The translations under genes were made by a program, and so were the position numbers. A stretch of DNA of 64,000 nt from an uncultured Planococcus sp. (lineage in GTDB: Bacteria; Bacillota; Bacilli; Bacillales_A; Planococcaceae). The notes below the pieces were generated by a model that was not told the origin of the DNA, made no database searches, and worked only from the letters and a program-made list of their open reading frames with translations. Location of the stretch: positions 1 to 64,000 of the forward strand of contig CANLRI010000004.1 of NCBI GenBank assembly GCA_947493585.1, read 5' to 3'. Shown here piece by piece: positions 24,881 through 34,655 of the stretch. The number at the start of each line of letters is the position of its first letter. The stretch's first letter is position 1.

Positions 24881-25696
24881 TTACACAATAAATTTTGTAA
24901 ACCAGGCAATGTACCTTGCCCCAGGTAAAAAGAATAATTGAGCAAGTATCGTGCCTAGTAATCTAGAAGCAATCATCATTACAGCGATACTTTTAAGGTT
25001 CAGGTAACTGCCGCGCCGATTGAGGACGTCATCGGCCAACACAGAGATTTTCGGATCGACAAAAATAATTAGTAAGATTGTGGCCAATCCATTGATTAGA
25101 CCCGAAGCCATAATAGCTGTAGCAGCTCTATCGGGAACTATAATTGCTGCATAAAGCGCAGAAAGAACGCCAATTGTGTAAACAGCGGTGATAATCATAT
25201 TAATGAAAAATAACTGGACCGGAATATCTTTTAAACGGAATCCCTTTAAGTAAGATAGCTTTGGTAGATGGATGTGTCCGATTCCTCTTTTGATATAGCC
25301 AATAGACATTCCTTTTCTGACAAGCCCAGCTATAGATCCTCGTTCGGCTGAAAGGTGAATGATGGCACGCGAAAATATGGAGATGAAGGTCGGCAGCAAA
25401 AGAATCCCGATTACAGTTCCTAAGGTAGAAGAACCGATAATGATTCGGTATTGAGCCTCGACGAATTCTAATGTATTAGTTTCCGGTGCCGAGTCGATTA
25501 AACTTCCAGTAAAAGGTTGCTGCATCATGTTCGCCAAACGAGAAACCATGACCATGACATTGAATAGGGAAAGAGCAGAGGCTAGTAGACGTACTCTTAC
25601 GCCTGATAAGCGAACGGCATAGGCAAGTGTTTCAATAGAATGGATTATTAAAACGAATAGAGCTATCATGATCAATTTTTCAGTGAAAAGTTCCAA
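24881..25696 (-). CDS. amj: Amj-type lipid II flippase
   Basis: 271 aa polytopic membrane protein with ~6-8 helices. It resembles Amj (YdaH) of Bacillus: HSIETLAYAVRLSGVRVRLLASALSLFNVMVMVSRLANMMQQP near the N-terminus. Amj moves the peptidoglycan precursor lipid II across the membrane and can replace MurJ. The start is TTG 25696 with AGAAGG upstream. It is convergent with the ECF sigma/anti-sigma operon. It may be a resistance copy that protects against agents that block MurJ; this is inferred. Confidence 0.82.
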   Translation of the reverse strand: MELFTEKLIMIALFVLIIHSIETLAYAVRLSGVRVRLLASALSLFNVMVMVSRLANMMQQPFTGSLIDSAPETNTLEFVEAQYRIIIGSSTLGTVIGILLLPTFISIFSRAIIHLSAERGSIAGLVRKGMSIGYIKRGIGHIHLPKLSYLKGFRLKDIPVQLFFINMIITAVYTIGVLSALYAAIIVPDRAATAIMASGLINGLATILLIIFVDPKISVLADDVLNRRGSYLNLKSIAVMMIASRLLGTILAQLFFLPGARYIAWFTKFIV

Positions 25697-26059
25697 ATGA
25701 AAACCTTCTTTTATTTTTATCCTTATATTACCATAGTCTTACAGTTGGAGAATAAAAAACCGAAGATATTGATTGCCAATTTCATTAATTTAATAAAAAT
25801 TTGATATATCGAGGAGATGATATTTTTATAAGGTCGAACTAGTTCACATATCGTCAGTTTATCGATAGCTGCCAGAGATAGATAAATAGAAGAAACTCTA
25901 ACAATTCTACTATTAAGACAAGGTTGTTCGAGTTTCTCAATTTATATGCAAAGTAACGCCTAAAATCAGTGCAATATAACACTTGAAGTTACAAAGAAGG
26001 TTTTTGCCTTCTTCTTGAATCTATCAAAAACCATCGTTATTGATAAACTCAACCTCATA
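25697..26059. other. Intergenic region with weak terminator
   Basis: About 360 bases without a gene. It holds the upstream region of amj and, at 25994-26013, a short hairpin (AAGAAGG/CCTTCTT) that on the minus strand is followed by TGTAAC, a weak terminator after hsdS. Confidence 0.5.
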
Positions 26060-27535
26060 TTATTTTAATTGAAACTTATTGATTAAATCTCGAGTATTTT
26101 TTATTTTATCAACAATACGACTTTGTTCGTTTAATGGAGGTAACGGCAACAATAAATTTAAGACACTCTTCCTATCAATACCTGGTATGACGCCTTGGCC
26201 TAGCTTTTTAATTAAAGATAGTTGGCTTTGAAGATAAAAATCAATAAACTCCATATTGATAAAATCGGATTTTTTTATCGCCATTATCTGTCTAGCAATA
26301 TGGGCAATTTCTATATTGCAGATCAATGTTTTTCCATAACCTGAACCTTTACAAACTACGAGTAAGTCTCCACTTTCTGCAATTGATTGAGGAGTTTCTG
26401 TCCATCTGTTAAGAAGTACACCTTCTTTAGTTAATGTACTAGCTCCAGTAATGTATGGAGTTCCTATACCATTATGATTGTACTTATCTGGTGGGAAATC
26501 TTGTCCTGAAACCAAATTAATTACTTCACCTAATCTAACCCATGTCCAATTTACCGGAATATCAAATGGAATTTCTTCATCTGATATCGGTAGAAGAGCT
26601 TTTTCCTGTTTAATTACTTTTTCTTCCAATAACCTTACCTTCTCTTCATGGACACGCTTAAACAATTCAGCAGCAGGCTCATCATTCGGATCTTGTTCAA
26701 CAAGTTTTCCTTGCATTGCATAAAGAAGAATTGAGTTTTCTAATTTTGAAGGAAATTTATTTTGTAATTCTTCAATATCTTTTTGATGTGTAGAAAATGC
26801 CTCTACTTTTTGAAATAATTCCTTAACTTTATGCACAATTCGATCTTGTTCATTCAAAGGAGGAATAGGGAGTAGGTATTTTTTTATCTTTGTTAAACTA
26901 GTTCTAACTCTTGTAATGCCTTGTACTTCACTATAGATTTGTTCTCTAAAAACATTGCTATTAATTGCATAAAGCAAATACTCTTTATTAAGAATTTTAT
27001 TCGGCACAAATTTTACTGCATCTGATGAAAGCACGTATTTACTATTTACATTAGGAACTACAATACCTCTTCCTGCAGGCATCATTTTTGTAATCACTAA
27101 ATCTCCGGGATATACCTCACTTCTTTTTATAGAATCAAGGTGTTGGAAAGAAGTGAATTTTACATTTTGATCCTTCCAACCATTTTCTCCTATATTACTC
27201 AGCTGGATAATTCTTACTTCAGGTTCTGAAATATAGTGCTCTCTTTTGAGATTACTACCGAACGGACCATCTGCAAACGGAACATTACAGTTTTCTGCTA
27301 AATCATTTAACCTTACCCATTTCCAGCTTTCAGGAATATCGTACGGAATTTCGTCGTCATTAATTTTTTCTATTGCCTTATTTGATTTAATAATTTTTTC
27401 TTGTGTTAAATACTTTCTTTCTTCATAGATTCCATGAAGAATTTTTTCTGCATGTTCATCATTTGGATCTTGTGGAACTAACTTACCTTGCATTGCATAT
27501 TTCAAAATTGAATCTTTTAATTGTTTGGCATTCAT
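26060..27535 (-). CDS. hsdS: Type I restriction-modification specificity subunit HsdS
   Basis: 491 aa with two target-recognition domains, each followed by conserved coiled-coil segments (LPIPPLNEQDRIVHKVKELF and LPLPPLNEQSRIVDKIKNT). The two halves also repeat a leading AMQGKLVPQDPNDE / AMQGKLVEQDPNDE block. HsdS sets the bipartite DNA target of the M and R subunits. It overlaps hsdM by 4 bases (ATGA), so the subunits are translationally coupled. The target sequence cannot be predicted from sequence alone. Confidence 0.93.
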   Translation of the reverse strand: MNAKQLKDSILKYAMQGKLVPQDPNDEHAEKILHGIYEERKYLTQEKIIKSNKAIEKINDDEIPYDIPESWKWVRLNDLAENCNVPFADGPFGSNLKREHYISEPEVRIIQLSNIGENGWKDQNVKFTSFQHLDSIKRSEVYPGDLVITKMMPAGRGIVVPNVNSKYVLSSDAVKFVPNKILNKEYLLYAINSNVFREQIYSEVQGITRVRTSLTKIKKYLLPIPPLNEQDRIVHKVKELFQKVEAFSTHQKDIEELQNKFPSKLENSILLYAMQGKLVEQDPNDEPAAELFKRVHEEKVRLLEEKVIKQEKALLPISDEEIPFDIPVNWTWVRLGEVINLVSGQDFPPDKYNHNGIGTPYITGASTLTKEGVLLNRWTETPQSIAESGDLLVVCKGSGYGKTLICNIEIAHIARQIMAIKKSDFINMEFIDFYLQSQLSLIKKLGQGVIPGIDRKSVLNLLLPLPPLNEQSRIVDKIKNTRDLINKFQLK

Positions 27536-28998
27536 AGCTTCTCACCTAATATTTCTTGAATCTCCTCTAGAACTCCATCAATATCTTTGTTCAATCGAGT
27601 TCTATCTGCAATGTAGCGTGAAATTAATTCGTGAGGTTCTAAAACCTCTTCTTCTTCTTGAGGAAATTTACATAAATCAAGGTTGTAATTCAAATCGATA
27701 ATTTCTTGTGCTGTGAACTTACGAGCTTTTTCATCTTTACCATCAATAATTTCAACACGGTCATTCCACCAATCCATGACAGGTTGAAAATGTTCGAGTT
27801 TAATAGGCCGTGTTTTCGAAAAGTTCTTGTAACCTTCCGGCATATCCATTCGATAGAACCAAACATCTTCAGTCGGCTTCGTATTATCAAAGAATAGCAT
27901 GTTGGTATGAATAGAAGTATAAGGTGCAAACACACTGTGAGGTAAACGAATAACTGTGTGCAAATTAAATCCTTTTATTAATTTTTCTTTAATTGCTAAT
28001 TTCACCTTATCTCCAAATAAGAAGCCATCAGGCAAAATCACTCCGGCTCGCCCGTCTCGTTTTAACCGATACATCATGACTGAGATAAAGAGGTCTGCCG
28101 TCTCACTGCTTCGCAAATTCATGGGAAAGTTCATTTTGATGCTGTCTTTTTCAGAGCCACCATATGGTGGATTCATCAAAATCACATCGAACTTATCTTT
28201 CGCCTCATATTCACGCACATTTTTTTCTAATGAATTGCCATGTACGATTGTTGGGTTATCAATGTCATGCAACAATAAGTTTGTAATAGATAACAGATAA
28301 GGAAAGGCCTTTTTCTCAATGCCAAAAACAGCCTGACTGTACTTTTCTCGGTCCTCTACCGATTCGACTTGTTTTTCTAAATAATTTAGAGAAGACGTCA
28401 AAAAACCACCTGTACCGCAAGCAAAGTCAGCAACTCGTTCTCCAAGCTGTGGCTTCACCATCTGTACCATAAAGTCTGTCGTGGCACGTGGGGAATAATA
28501 TTCCCCCGATGCCCGCTGTGCTTGTAAATCTTTTAAAATTTGTTCATAAATGTCGCCAAATGCATGACGCTCTTTGTAGTCCGTGAAATCAATAGAGTCG
28601 ATGACATTTAAGACTTGGCGCAACAAGACGCCATCTTTCATGTAGTTATAAGCATCTTCAAACGCAAATTTAACAATGGCTTTGTTGATAGGCGTATTCT
28701 CATCGACATTCAAGGTTTTTAACGTTGGAAATAATTCACCGTTAACGAATGTCAGCAATTGTTCTCCTGTCATCGACTTCCCGTCTTTCGCATCTACTGC
28801 CCAGTTTCTCCAGCGGAATTCTTCTGGAAGAATCGATTCATAGTTATCCTCATGAAACTCCCATAGTTCTTCTTTTGCGTCATAAATCTTTAAAAATAAC
28901 ATCCAGACGATTTGCTCAATTCGCTGGGCATCGCCTGAAACTCCTGCATCGTTACGCATGATATTCTGTAGTGTCTTCACAAATGATGATATGCTCAT
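27532..28998 (-). CDS. hsdM: Type I restriction-modification methyltransferase HsdM
   Basis: 488 aa N6-adenine methyltransferase. SAM site ADFACGTGGFL and catalytic NPPYGG are visible, and the N-terminal helical HsdM_N region (NDAGVSGDAQRIEQIVWMLFLKIYDAKE) is intact. With HsdS it methylates the host recognition site. ATG 28998 has AAGAGGAG upstream, and only 15 bases separate it from hsdR. Confidence 0.95.
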   Translation of the reverse strand: MSISSFVKTLQNIMRNDAGVSGDAQRIEQIVWMLFLKIYDAKEELWEFHEDNYESILPEEFRWRNWAVDAKDGKSMTGEQLLTFVNGELFPTLKTLNVDENTPINKAIVKFAFEDAYNYMKDGVLLRQVLNVIDSIDFTDYKERHAFGDIYEQILKDLQAQRASGEYYSPRATTDFMVQMVKPQLGERVADFACGTGGFLTSSLNYLEKQVESVEDREKYSQAVFGIEKKAFPYLLSITNLLLHDIDNPTIVHGNSLEKNVREYEAKDKFDVILMNPPYGGSEKDSIKMNFPMNLRSSETADLFISVMMYRLKRDGRAGVILPDGFLFGDKVKLAIKEKLIKGFNLHTVIRLPHSVFAPYTSIHTNMLFFDNTKPTEDVWFYRMDMPEGYKNFSKTRPIKLEHFQPVMDWWNDRVEIIDGKDEKARKFTAQEIIDLNYNLDLCKFPQEEEEVLEPHELISRYIADRTRLNKDIDGVLEEIQEILGEKL

Positions 28999-29013
28999 GT
29001 GTTTCTCCTCTTC

Positions 29014-31386
29014 TTACGAAATATAAATTTCGTCCGTCAGTCTTTTTACTGCGGAATTGTATTTTTTCTTTCCTCCAAAAGCTTTGACAATTTTCAAAGG
29101 GCTGCCGAACTTGCGGAATTCTTGAAGTTCGAGTATCTCGGTCGTGTCAATCTCTTCGATGCCATCTTTCGCATACTTCTCTAATAGTATCTCCAGCACT
29201 TCACGAGAGACATCTTGATATTCAAACAAATACCCACGCTTCTTTACATTGTTAGCTCGTTCAGCCTTCGTCAACGGGGGCTGATCAAAGGCGAGATGCA
29301 GAATAAGATCAAAATCATCTAGTTCTCTAAGATGCTCGTATTGCTCTCGTAATGCATCTAAGAAAACCCCTTCCTCACGAAGCTCGTCCAATAAGGCAGA
29401 CTTTCGTTCCGAGTCTTTCCATCTCGACAAAAATTCGTTCATGTCTCGGTATTCTTTTGTAATTGAATTCTTGGTGTAATCAATCAAGCTCTCAGTGATG
29501 AGTTTCCCGTCCTTATCATAATACTGGACCCGTTCACTGACCACCTGCACTTTTACATCATTTACCCGGTAGACCTGGTTCCTTTTATCTTTCCACTCAT
29601 CATCCGAACCAAAATCAGTATCCTGTTGACCAGGAGTTCCGTAATCTGTCTCATCTCCGCTTAGATCATCAGCGTTTGGATCTGGCTCATCTTGCGGTGG
29701 AATCGGATCCCCTGCATCCACGGTCATCACCTGGACAGGATCTCCATCGAAGTCGGGATCGGCGAAATGACGACTGACATTCCGAAAGTCCATGATGGTG
29801 AAGTATTCTTTGCCATGATCGGGACTAAGTCGCGTGCCCCGCCCGATGATTTGCTTAAATTCCGTCATCGATTCAATGTTGGAATCCAACACAATTAATT
29901 TACACGTTTTTGCGTCTACTCCCGTCGTTAATAACTTCGATGTCGTTACAATCGCTGGATATTTACTAGCGGGATCGATGAAATTGTCCAGTTGTGCTTT
30001 TCCTTCTAGGTTATCTCCGGTTATTCGCATAATATACTTTGAGTTCTCTCCATAGAGATCGTTATTCAGCGTCACCAAGGCAGAACGCATTCGTTCCGCA
30101 TGGTCGATATTCGCACAAAAAATGATGGTTTTAGCAAACCGATCCGTTTTCTTTAGAAATTCTGTGACACGTTCAGCGACCACTTCGGTACGGCGATCAA
30201 GAATCATATTACGGTCAAAATCTTTGACGTTGTATTCCCGGTCTTCTATCTCGTTACCAAACATATCAAGTTTTCCTTTTTCCGGTCGATATCCTTCTAA
30301 ATCCCGATCAAGCCCAATGCGCATGACTTTATAAGGTGCTAGAAATCCATCATCGATTCCTTGCTTCAAGCTATAGGTATACAAGGGTTCTCCAAAATAG
30401 TGAGTGTTGGAAGTATCTTTCGTCTCTTTTGGAGTGGCAGTCAATCCAATATGTGTAGTTTCTTCACTGTCAAAGTATTCTAGGATGCGTCTCCACCGGC
30501 TCTCCTCTTTGGCAGAACCTCGGTGAGCCTCGTCAATAACCACCAAATCAAAGAAGTCCGGACTAAACTGACGGAATGGCTCGTGTCCATCTTCTCCGGC
30601 AAGTTGATGATAGAGTGCTAAGTATACTTCGTAGGAGCTATCCAGTTTCCGGTCTTCCACCTTTGTCATAACCTTTTCAAATGGACTGAAGTCATTAGCC
30701 ATGGTTTGATCCACTAAAATATTTCGATCGGCAAGGAACAAAATACGCTTCTTCAGTCCGGCTTTCCAAAGACGGTAAATGACTTGAAAGGCTGTGTACG
30801 TTTTCCCGGTTCCAGTCGCCATCACCAGCATAATCCGGCGATCCCCTTGGGCCACAGCATTCACGGTCCTGTTAATCGCAACACGTTGATAATATCGTGG
30901 GGATTTCTCGCCTAGTCGGAAGTAATAAGGTTCTTCGATAACTTGTGTTTCATCTGGTGTTAACCCTTTCCACGTTGCGTACCGCTGCCATAGCTCATCT
31001 TCTGTTGGAAACTGGTCCAGCATAAGAGTACGCTCTTTTCCTGTCGTTCGATCGTGTTCAACAAACCCATCGCCATTTGAGCTATATACAAAAGGAATAT
31101 CGAGCATTTCACCGTAGTTTATTGCTTGCTGCATCCCTGCCCCAATCCCTTGTCGATTATCCTTTGCTTCAAGGATAGCAAGGGGCAAGTGTTTTTTATG
31201 AACCAGCACGTAATCTGCCCGTTTTCGCTTTCCGCGACCGGTTAAATTACCCCGTACAATTATACGCCCGTCCGTGAAACTGTGTTCCATCCATATCTGT
31301 TCAGATTTCCATCCCGCTTGATTAATGGCGGGCGTTATATAGCGATGCTTGATATCTTCTTCGGTCATTTCTTTTTTGTTTTTCAA
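29014..31386 (-). CDS. hsdR: Type I restriction endonuclease HsdR
   Basis: 790 aa from TTG 31386, chosen because GGGAGG lies 8 bases upstream; the frame extends 11 codons further. The N-terminal nuclease core shows the PD-ExK residues in LAILEAKDNRQG. The translocase has Walker A MATGTGKT, DEAHRG and later helicase motifs (TTGVDAKTCK, QIIGRGTRLSPD). It cuts unmodified DNA after translocation. The R-M-S gene order with overlapping starts is complete, so the system should be functional. Confidence 0.95.
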   Translation of the reverse strand: MKNKKEMTEEDIKHRYITPAINQAGWKSEQIWMEHSFTDGRIIVRGNLTGRGKRKRADYVLVHKKHLPLAILEAKDNRQGIGAGMQQAINYGEMLDIPFVYSSNGDGFVEHDRTTGKERTLMLDQFPTEDELWQRYATWKGLTPDETQVIEEPYYFRLGEKSPRYYQRVAINRTVNAVAQGDRRIMLVMATGTGKTYTAFQVIYRLWKAGLKKRILFLADRNILVDQTMANDFSPFEKVMTKVEDRKLDSSYEVYLALYHQLAGEDGHEPFRQFSPDFFDLVVIDEAHRGSAKEESRWRRILEYFDSEETTHIGLTATPKETKDTSNTHYFGEPLYTYSLKQGIDDGFLAPYKVMRIGLDRDLEGYRPEKGKLDMFGNEIEDREYNVKDFDRNMILDRRTEVVAERVTEFLKKTDRFAKTIIFCANIDHAERMRSALVTLNNDLYGENSKYIMRITGDNLEGKAQLDNFIDPASKYPAIVTTSKLLTTGVDAKTCKLIVLDSNIESMTEFKQIIGRGTRLSPDHGKEYFTIMDFRNVSRHFADPDFDGDPVQVMTVDAGDPIPPQDEPDPNADDLSGDETDYGTPGQQDTDFGSDDEWKDKRNQVYRVNDVKVQVVSERVQYYDKDGKLITESLIDYTKNSITKEYRDMNEFLSRWKDSERKSALLDELREEGVFLDALREQYEHLRELDDFDLILHLAFDQPPLTKAERANNVKKRGYLFEYQDVSREVLEILLEKYAKDGIEEIDTTEILELQEFRKFGSPLKIVKAFGGKKKYNSAVKRLTDEIYIS

Positions 31387-31726
31387 AGTTATTAACCTCC
31401 CTCTTATCGGTATGAGCACAAAGTTTTAACCTCTTCGTACCATTCTACCTTATAAAAAAGGATGAATTATACATTTCGTAATTCTTCTTGATAAAATTCT
31501 CTCAAATTAAAAAGAATTTCTCTAATCTAATGGACTGACCCAAGAAGAAGTCGCTTTTTAGTATCTGCCATCTTGGGTTCAGTTCCACTTGGAAGGGAAG
31601 TTCTTTTCTTTATTTGAATCAAATATGAAAGGGGTTTTATAATCCTTAACTTAAAAATAGGAGACCTCTTACTAGCCTATTTAAAAGTCTTTTTACCATG
31701 TTCTTTCTTTTTATAATCCATTTCTT
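31387..31726. other. Intergenic region with a long-loop inverted repeat
   Basis: About 340 bases without a gene. At ~31532-31581 the arms CTGACCCAAGA and TCTTGGGTTCAG flank a 25-base loop, perhaps a remnant of an insertion end or a weak terminator. The hsdR promoter is probably in its left part. Confidence 0.4.
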
Positions 31727-32557
31727 TTATTTAGTTTTTTCTTTTAGTTTGCTTAATAAGAACTCTGATATCATGCCCATGCTTTCGATAGCAGCTTTTG
31801 CTTCAATATCACTCACAGATGGCAGAAAAGGTCTTCCATGGCCCGTTCCTTGTTTATTACGTAAATTATTAACTGCACAACCTAAACTGTATAAGCTGAC
31901 CTCTAAACGGCTAGTAACCTTACTCTTGTCTTCTCTGTCAGGTGTAGATAATTCCAATAAATGAAAAGCCAGCCCCAGCAAAGTAGGGAAGTTCTTTTGC
32001 GGATACTCTCCCAAGATCCTAGTAATAACATATGCAGCTACAGCTTCTAATAGATCCTTGCTAGTTCCTGTAAGTAATGCCGCATCTGATGCCCCTTTCT
32101 TAGCACGACGCACATATCCTTTTAAAGCTTCTTCCATTTCCAAATCAGATAGATTGTCCAGTACAATTGGAGTTACAGTCCCGTCACTTGCCAGAGAGAA
32201 TCCTTCCGATTTTAAAGAGCTTTGCAGATTTCGAATCGCTTCGATACCAACAAAGTTTTGAGAATCCTCACGGAATCCTCCATGACCTTTAACTAAAGAT
32301 AAAAGAGCGCCAATAAATGACTCACCTGCGTCCTGATTATATTCTAGAGACCAATTCAATACTGCATTGATTCTTTTAGCTTTTCCTACACTTGTATTTT
32401 GGCCACTTAGCTTTGGATCTCCCTTACTTAATTTGTAGCGATGAATAATATTATCTATGTCGGCATGACTTGGCTTACGCTTAGTTACTAGTGCATCATC
32501 TACTATTTGTGAAAATGCTACAGCAATTTCATCATTCAATGGCAAATTGTTCAACAT
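31727..32557 (-). CDS. Abi_C-type abortive infection protein
   Basis: 276 aa. The C-terminal ~100 residues resemble the Abi_C domain: TSKDLLEAVAAYVI..., a helix with LGLAFHLLEL, then VNNLRNKQGTGHGRP, the conserved RN..G.GHGR signature. Proteins with this domain are predicted phage-exclusion factors. ATG 32557 has GGGAGAGG upstream. It stands next to the type I restriction genes, which supports a defence role. The mechanism is unknown. Confidence 0.7.
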   Translation of the reverse strand: MLNNLPLNDEIAVAFSQIVDDALVTKRKPSHADIDNIIHRYKLSKGDPKLSGQNTSVGKAKRINAVLNWSLEYNQDAGESFIGALLSLVKGHGGFREDSQNFVGIEAIRNLQSSLKSEGFSLASDGTVTPIVLDNLSDLEMEEALKGYVRRAKKGASDAALLTGTSKDLLEAVAAYVITRILGEYPQKNFPTLLGLAFHLLELSTPDREDKSKVTSRLEVSLYSLGCAVNNLRNKQGTGHGRPFLPSVSDIEAKAAIESMGMISEFLLSKLKEKTK

Positions 32558-32899
32558 ATTTCCTCTCCCTTATTTCAAAATAAAAACTTACATCAAACCT
32601 CGATGTTAATCATAGTCTTCCATAACGTTTCAGGAAAACTATCGAACGATTTTATCAGCACTAACTTCAATTGGTGACTATTTTGAAAAAAACTTTCAGT
32701 AATCGTTATTTCTATAATTATAAAGATAGAATTCACCTTCAGTAATCAAATTGAAGCTATATAGTTTATCTAGATGCTTACTAATACAATAAATATCGCT
32801 CCCGATGATTTTCCATGAGCAAAGGGGGCTGTTGTTTAACAGCCCCCTTTTCATCACGATATAACATCAATGCTTTTGTGAGCTGTTACTCAACTAAGT
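32558..32899. other. Intergenic region upstream of the Abi_C gene
   Basis: About 340 bases. It carries the promoter region of the Abi_C gene and a strong terminator at 32821-32850; nothing else is evident. Confidence 0.5.
32821..32850. terminator. Strong GC-rich terminator
   Basis: Perfect arms AAAGGGGGCTGTT and AACAGCCCCCTTT around a 4-base loop. It ends the leftward two-gene operon at 32900-34167. Confidence 0.88.
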
Positions 32900-33715
32900 T
32901 CAAGTAAAGGTTCTTAACAAATTCCACAGTTGATTTCCCATTGTATACACGGTAGATCCTGCAGCAGCAACTTCTTTAACTTCATTTACTTTCTCGACAG
33001 CCATTTTTATTAATGCTTTTTTAGGTTTTTCAGCTTCAACTTCTTGTATAGCAGCCTCTATAAATTCAATTGTATCTTCTTTCTGTGTCAGAGAAATGTC
33101 TTCATCCTTTAAAAGTTCACCAACAAATTTTTCACTAAGGTCTTTTAAATCTTCTACTTTAGATTCACTATACATTTGATTTGCAGTTATCGACGAATGA
33201 CCTTCTGAATGATTTAATTGACCTCTAAAACCATTGATGTTGTATTGCGTTCCTAATTTTTTATTTAGCCCCATATCTATTGCCATCTCCCCTAAATAAG
33301 AAACTATATGATCAATAAGAGGTTTAGCTACTTGTTGATTGAACTTTGTTACTGCATCTTGCAATTTATTTCCATCGTTATATCCTATGGCAATATCTAA
33401 ATAGGTTCTTTCATTTTCTGAAATACCTTTTAGCAATTGGTAGATAAAAGCAATTTCGTCACTGGTACGAACCGGTAATTTGAATTTTTGATTATAATGT
33501 TTAGCATCTATTAACTCTTCAATCTCATATTCTTTCGTATTATTCTCTTGTATAAATTTATAGATAGCTGGTGATTCTTCTATAAAAAGAAGAAATCTAT
33601 CTAAATTATCATCGGCTTCTCGAAAATCCGTTTGAAGAAATCTACTAGCTATCTTTCTAAAGTTCAATGATACCTTTTGATATTCTTGTTCAGTCAATGC
33701 AAGTTTTTCACTCAT
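32900..33715 (-). CDS. Uncharacterised protein, partner of a zinc-ribbon protein
   Basis: 271 aa from ATG 33715, which follows the upstream gene's stop by 2 bases; the frame extends 9 codons into that gene. The protein is mostly helical, with a charged C-terminal helix (AIQEVEAEKPKKALIKMAVEKVNEV) and a hydrophobic end (AAAGSTVYTMGNQLWNLL). I recognise no family. Its place in a defence island, tight coupling to a zinc-ribbon protein and isolation by terminators on both sides make a two-component defence or stress operon possible. Confidence 0.6.
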   Translation of the reverse strand: MSEKLALTEQEYQKVSLNFRKIASRFLQTDFREADDNLDRFLLFIEESPAIYKFIQENNTKEYEIEELIDAKHYNQKFKLPVRTSDEIAFIYQLLKGISENERTYLDIAIGYNDGNKLQDAVTKFNQQVAKPLIDHIVSYLGEMAIDMGLNKKLGTQYNINGFRGQLNHSEGHSSITANQMYSESKVEDLKDLSEKFVGELLKDEDISLTQKEDTIEFIEAAIQEVEAEKPKKALIKMAVEKVNEVKEVAAAGSTVYTMGNQLWNLLRTFT

Positions 33716-33717
33716 TA

Positions 33718-34167
33718 CTAGTTCACCCCACAATAAGGACAATATATATTTCCTGCCTTTTGATCAATGTTTACCTTGATAATTCTATTACAGCAAATCA
33801 ACTCTACTTTTTCTAAATTTTCATCTTCAGTTAGCAATTTAGGCACTTCTTTTCGAGGCTTATCAACTTTAAAACTGAGGCCAGAACTTTTACTTCTTCT
33901 ACCGGTCTTTTTAAACGTTTTATAAACTTCTTCTTGCATGTAGTTTAAAGCAAGCGTTTTAGCGTGATTTATAATATCTGAAGGAATAAAATTAGAACTA
34001 TTGGACAACAATCCACATTGAGGACAAAAAATTTCAAGAATTTCTTCGGCATCTATATCTCCACCAAGAGCTTTAAAACGCTCGTTACAATGTGGACATT
34101 CCAATGAATAGAAACCTTCGCTATCAGTCGGTATGTCGATTTTAAAATTCAATTTATCCACCTCCAT
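33718..34167 (-). CDS. Zinc-ribbon protein of unknown function
   Basis: 149 aa with two Cys4-type ribbons: CPHC (residues 24-27) with CPQC, and CC with CPYC near the C-terminus. The middle is a basic segment (KKTGRRSKSS). It probably binds nucleic acid or bridges proteins. It is the first gene of a two-gene operon with 32900-33715. The ribosome binding site GGAGGTGGATAAATT precedes a start at or near 34167. The family is not recognised. Confidence 0.65.
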   Translation of the reverse strand: MEVDKLNFKIDIPTDSEGFYSLECPHCNERFKALGGDIDAEEILEIFCPQCGLLSNSSNFIPSDIINHAKTLALNYMQEEVYKTFKKTGRRSKSSGLSFKVDKPRKEVPKLLTEDENLEKVELICCNRIIKVNIDQKAGNIYCPYCGVN

Positions 34168-34503
34168 ATATACCTTAATATACCATATTTTTCATTTAGT
34201 AATTTCTTGTTCTACTGTAATCACTTATGACAATCCTCTACTGTTTTAACACAGTAACTATCCTTCCTGTATTGAGCTGGCCTGACTTTTAATAAAGTCT
34301 AATTTCATCTAGAATCTAACGGTTTCTTGTCCAGAAAAAAAGAGAAAAACGAGAGAGAACTAAATTAGTTCTCCCTCGGTCACGTTCTTCACGTTCTGCT
34401 CATACAAAGGTCTGAAGCTAACCTCACAATTCTTCGTCTCTGACTATAAGGTCCACCGGACATGGAGCTTTTTCTGCATAACTTTTTTATGCGTATTTTA
34501 GGA
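34168..34503. other. Intergenic region
   Basis: About 335 bases without a supported gene. It holds the promoter region of the zinc-ribbon operon and the terminator at 34350-34378. Confidence 0.5.
34350..34378 (-). terminator. Terminator of the AbrB-like operon
   Basis: Arms CGAGGGAGAACTAA and TTAGTTCTCTCTCG on the minus strand, followed by TTTTTCTC. Confidence 0.75.
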
Positions 34504-34653
34504 TTATTGCTCTTTATAAGTTAGCAGAATGCTATCCTCTTTCAACACATTTACAGAAATGATTACGATATTTTGGTTTGCTTCAATAAACTTCATATAG
34601 TCTCTCATCGCTGAATTAATCATACCCTGCTTAAAATACTCGGTTTTATTCAT
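34504..34653 (-). CDS. Small protein of unknown function
   Basis: 49 aa beginning MNKTEYFKQGMINSAMRDYM. The ribosome binding site AGGAGCTATAATT precedes ATG 34653, which lies 2 bases beyond the AbrB-like gene's stop, so it belongs to the same operon. It has an amphipathic N-terminal helix and a beta-rich C-terminal half (NIVIISVNVL...SILLTYKE). It is supported by spacing and coding pattern; the function is unknown. Confidence 0.7.
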   Translation of the reverse strand: MNKTEYFKQGMINSAMRDYMKFIEANQNIVIISVNVLKEDSILLTYKEQ

Positions 34654-34655
34654 AA

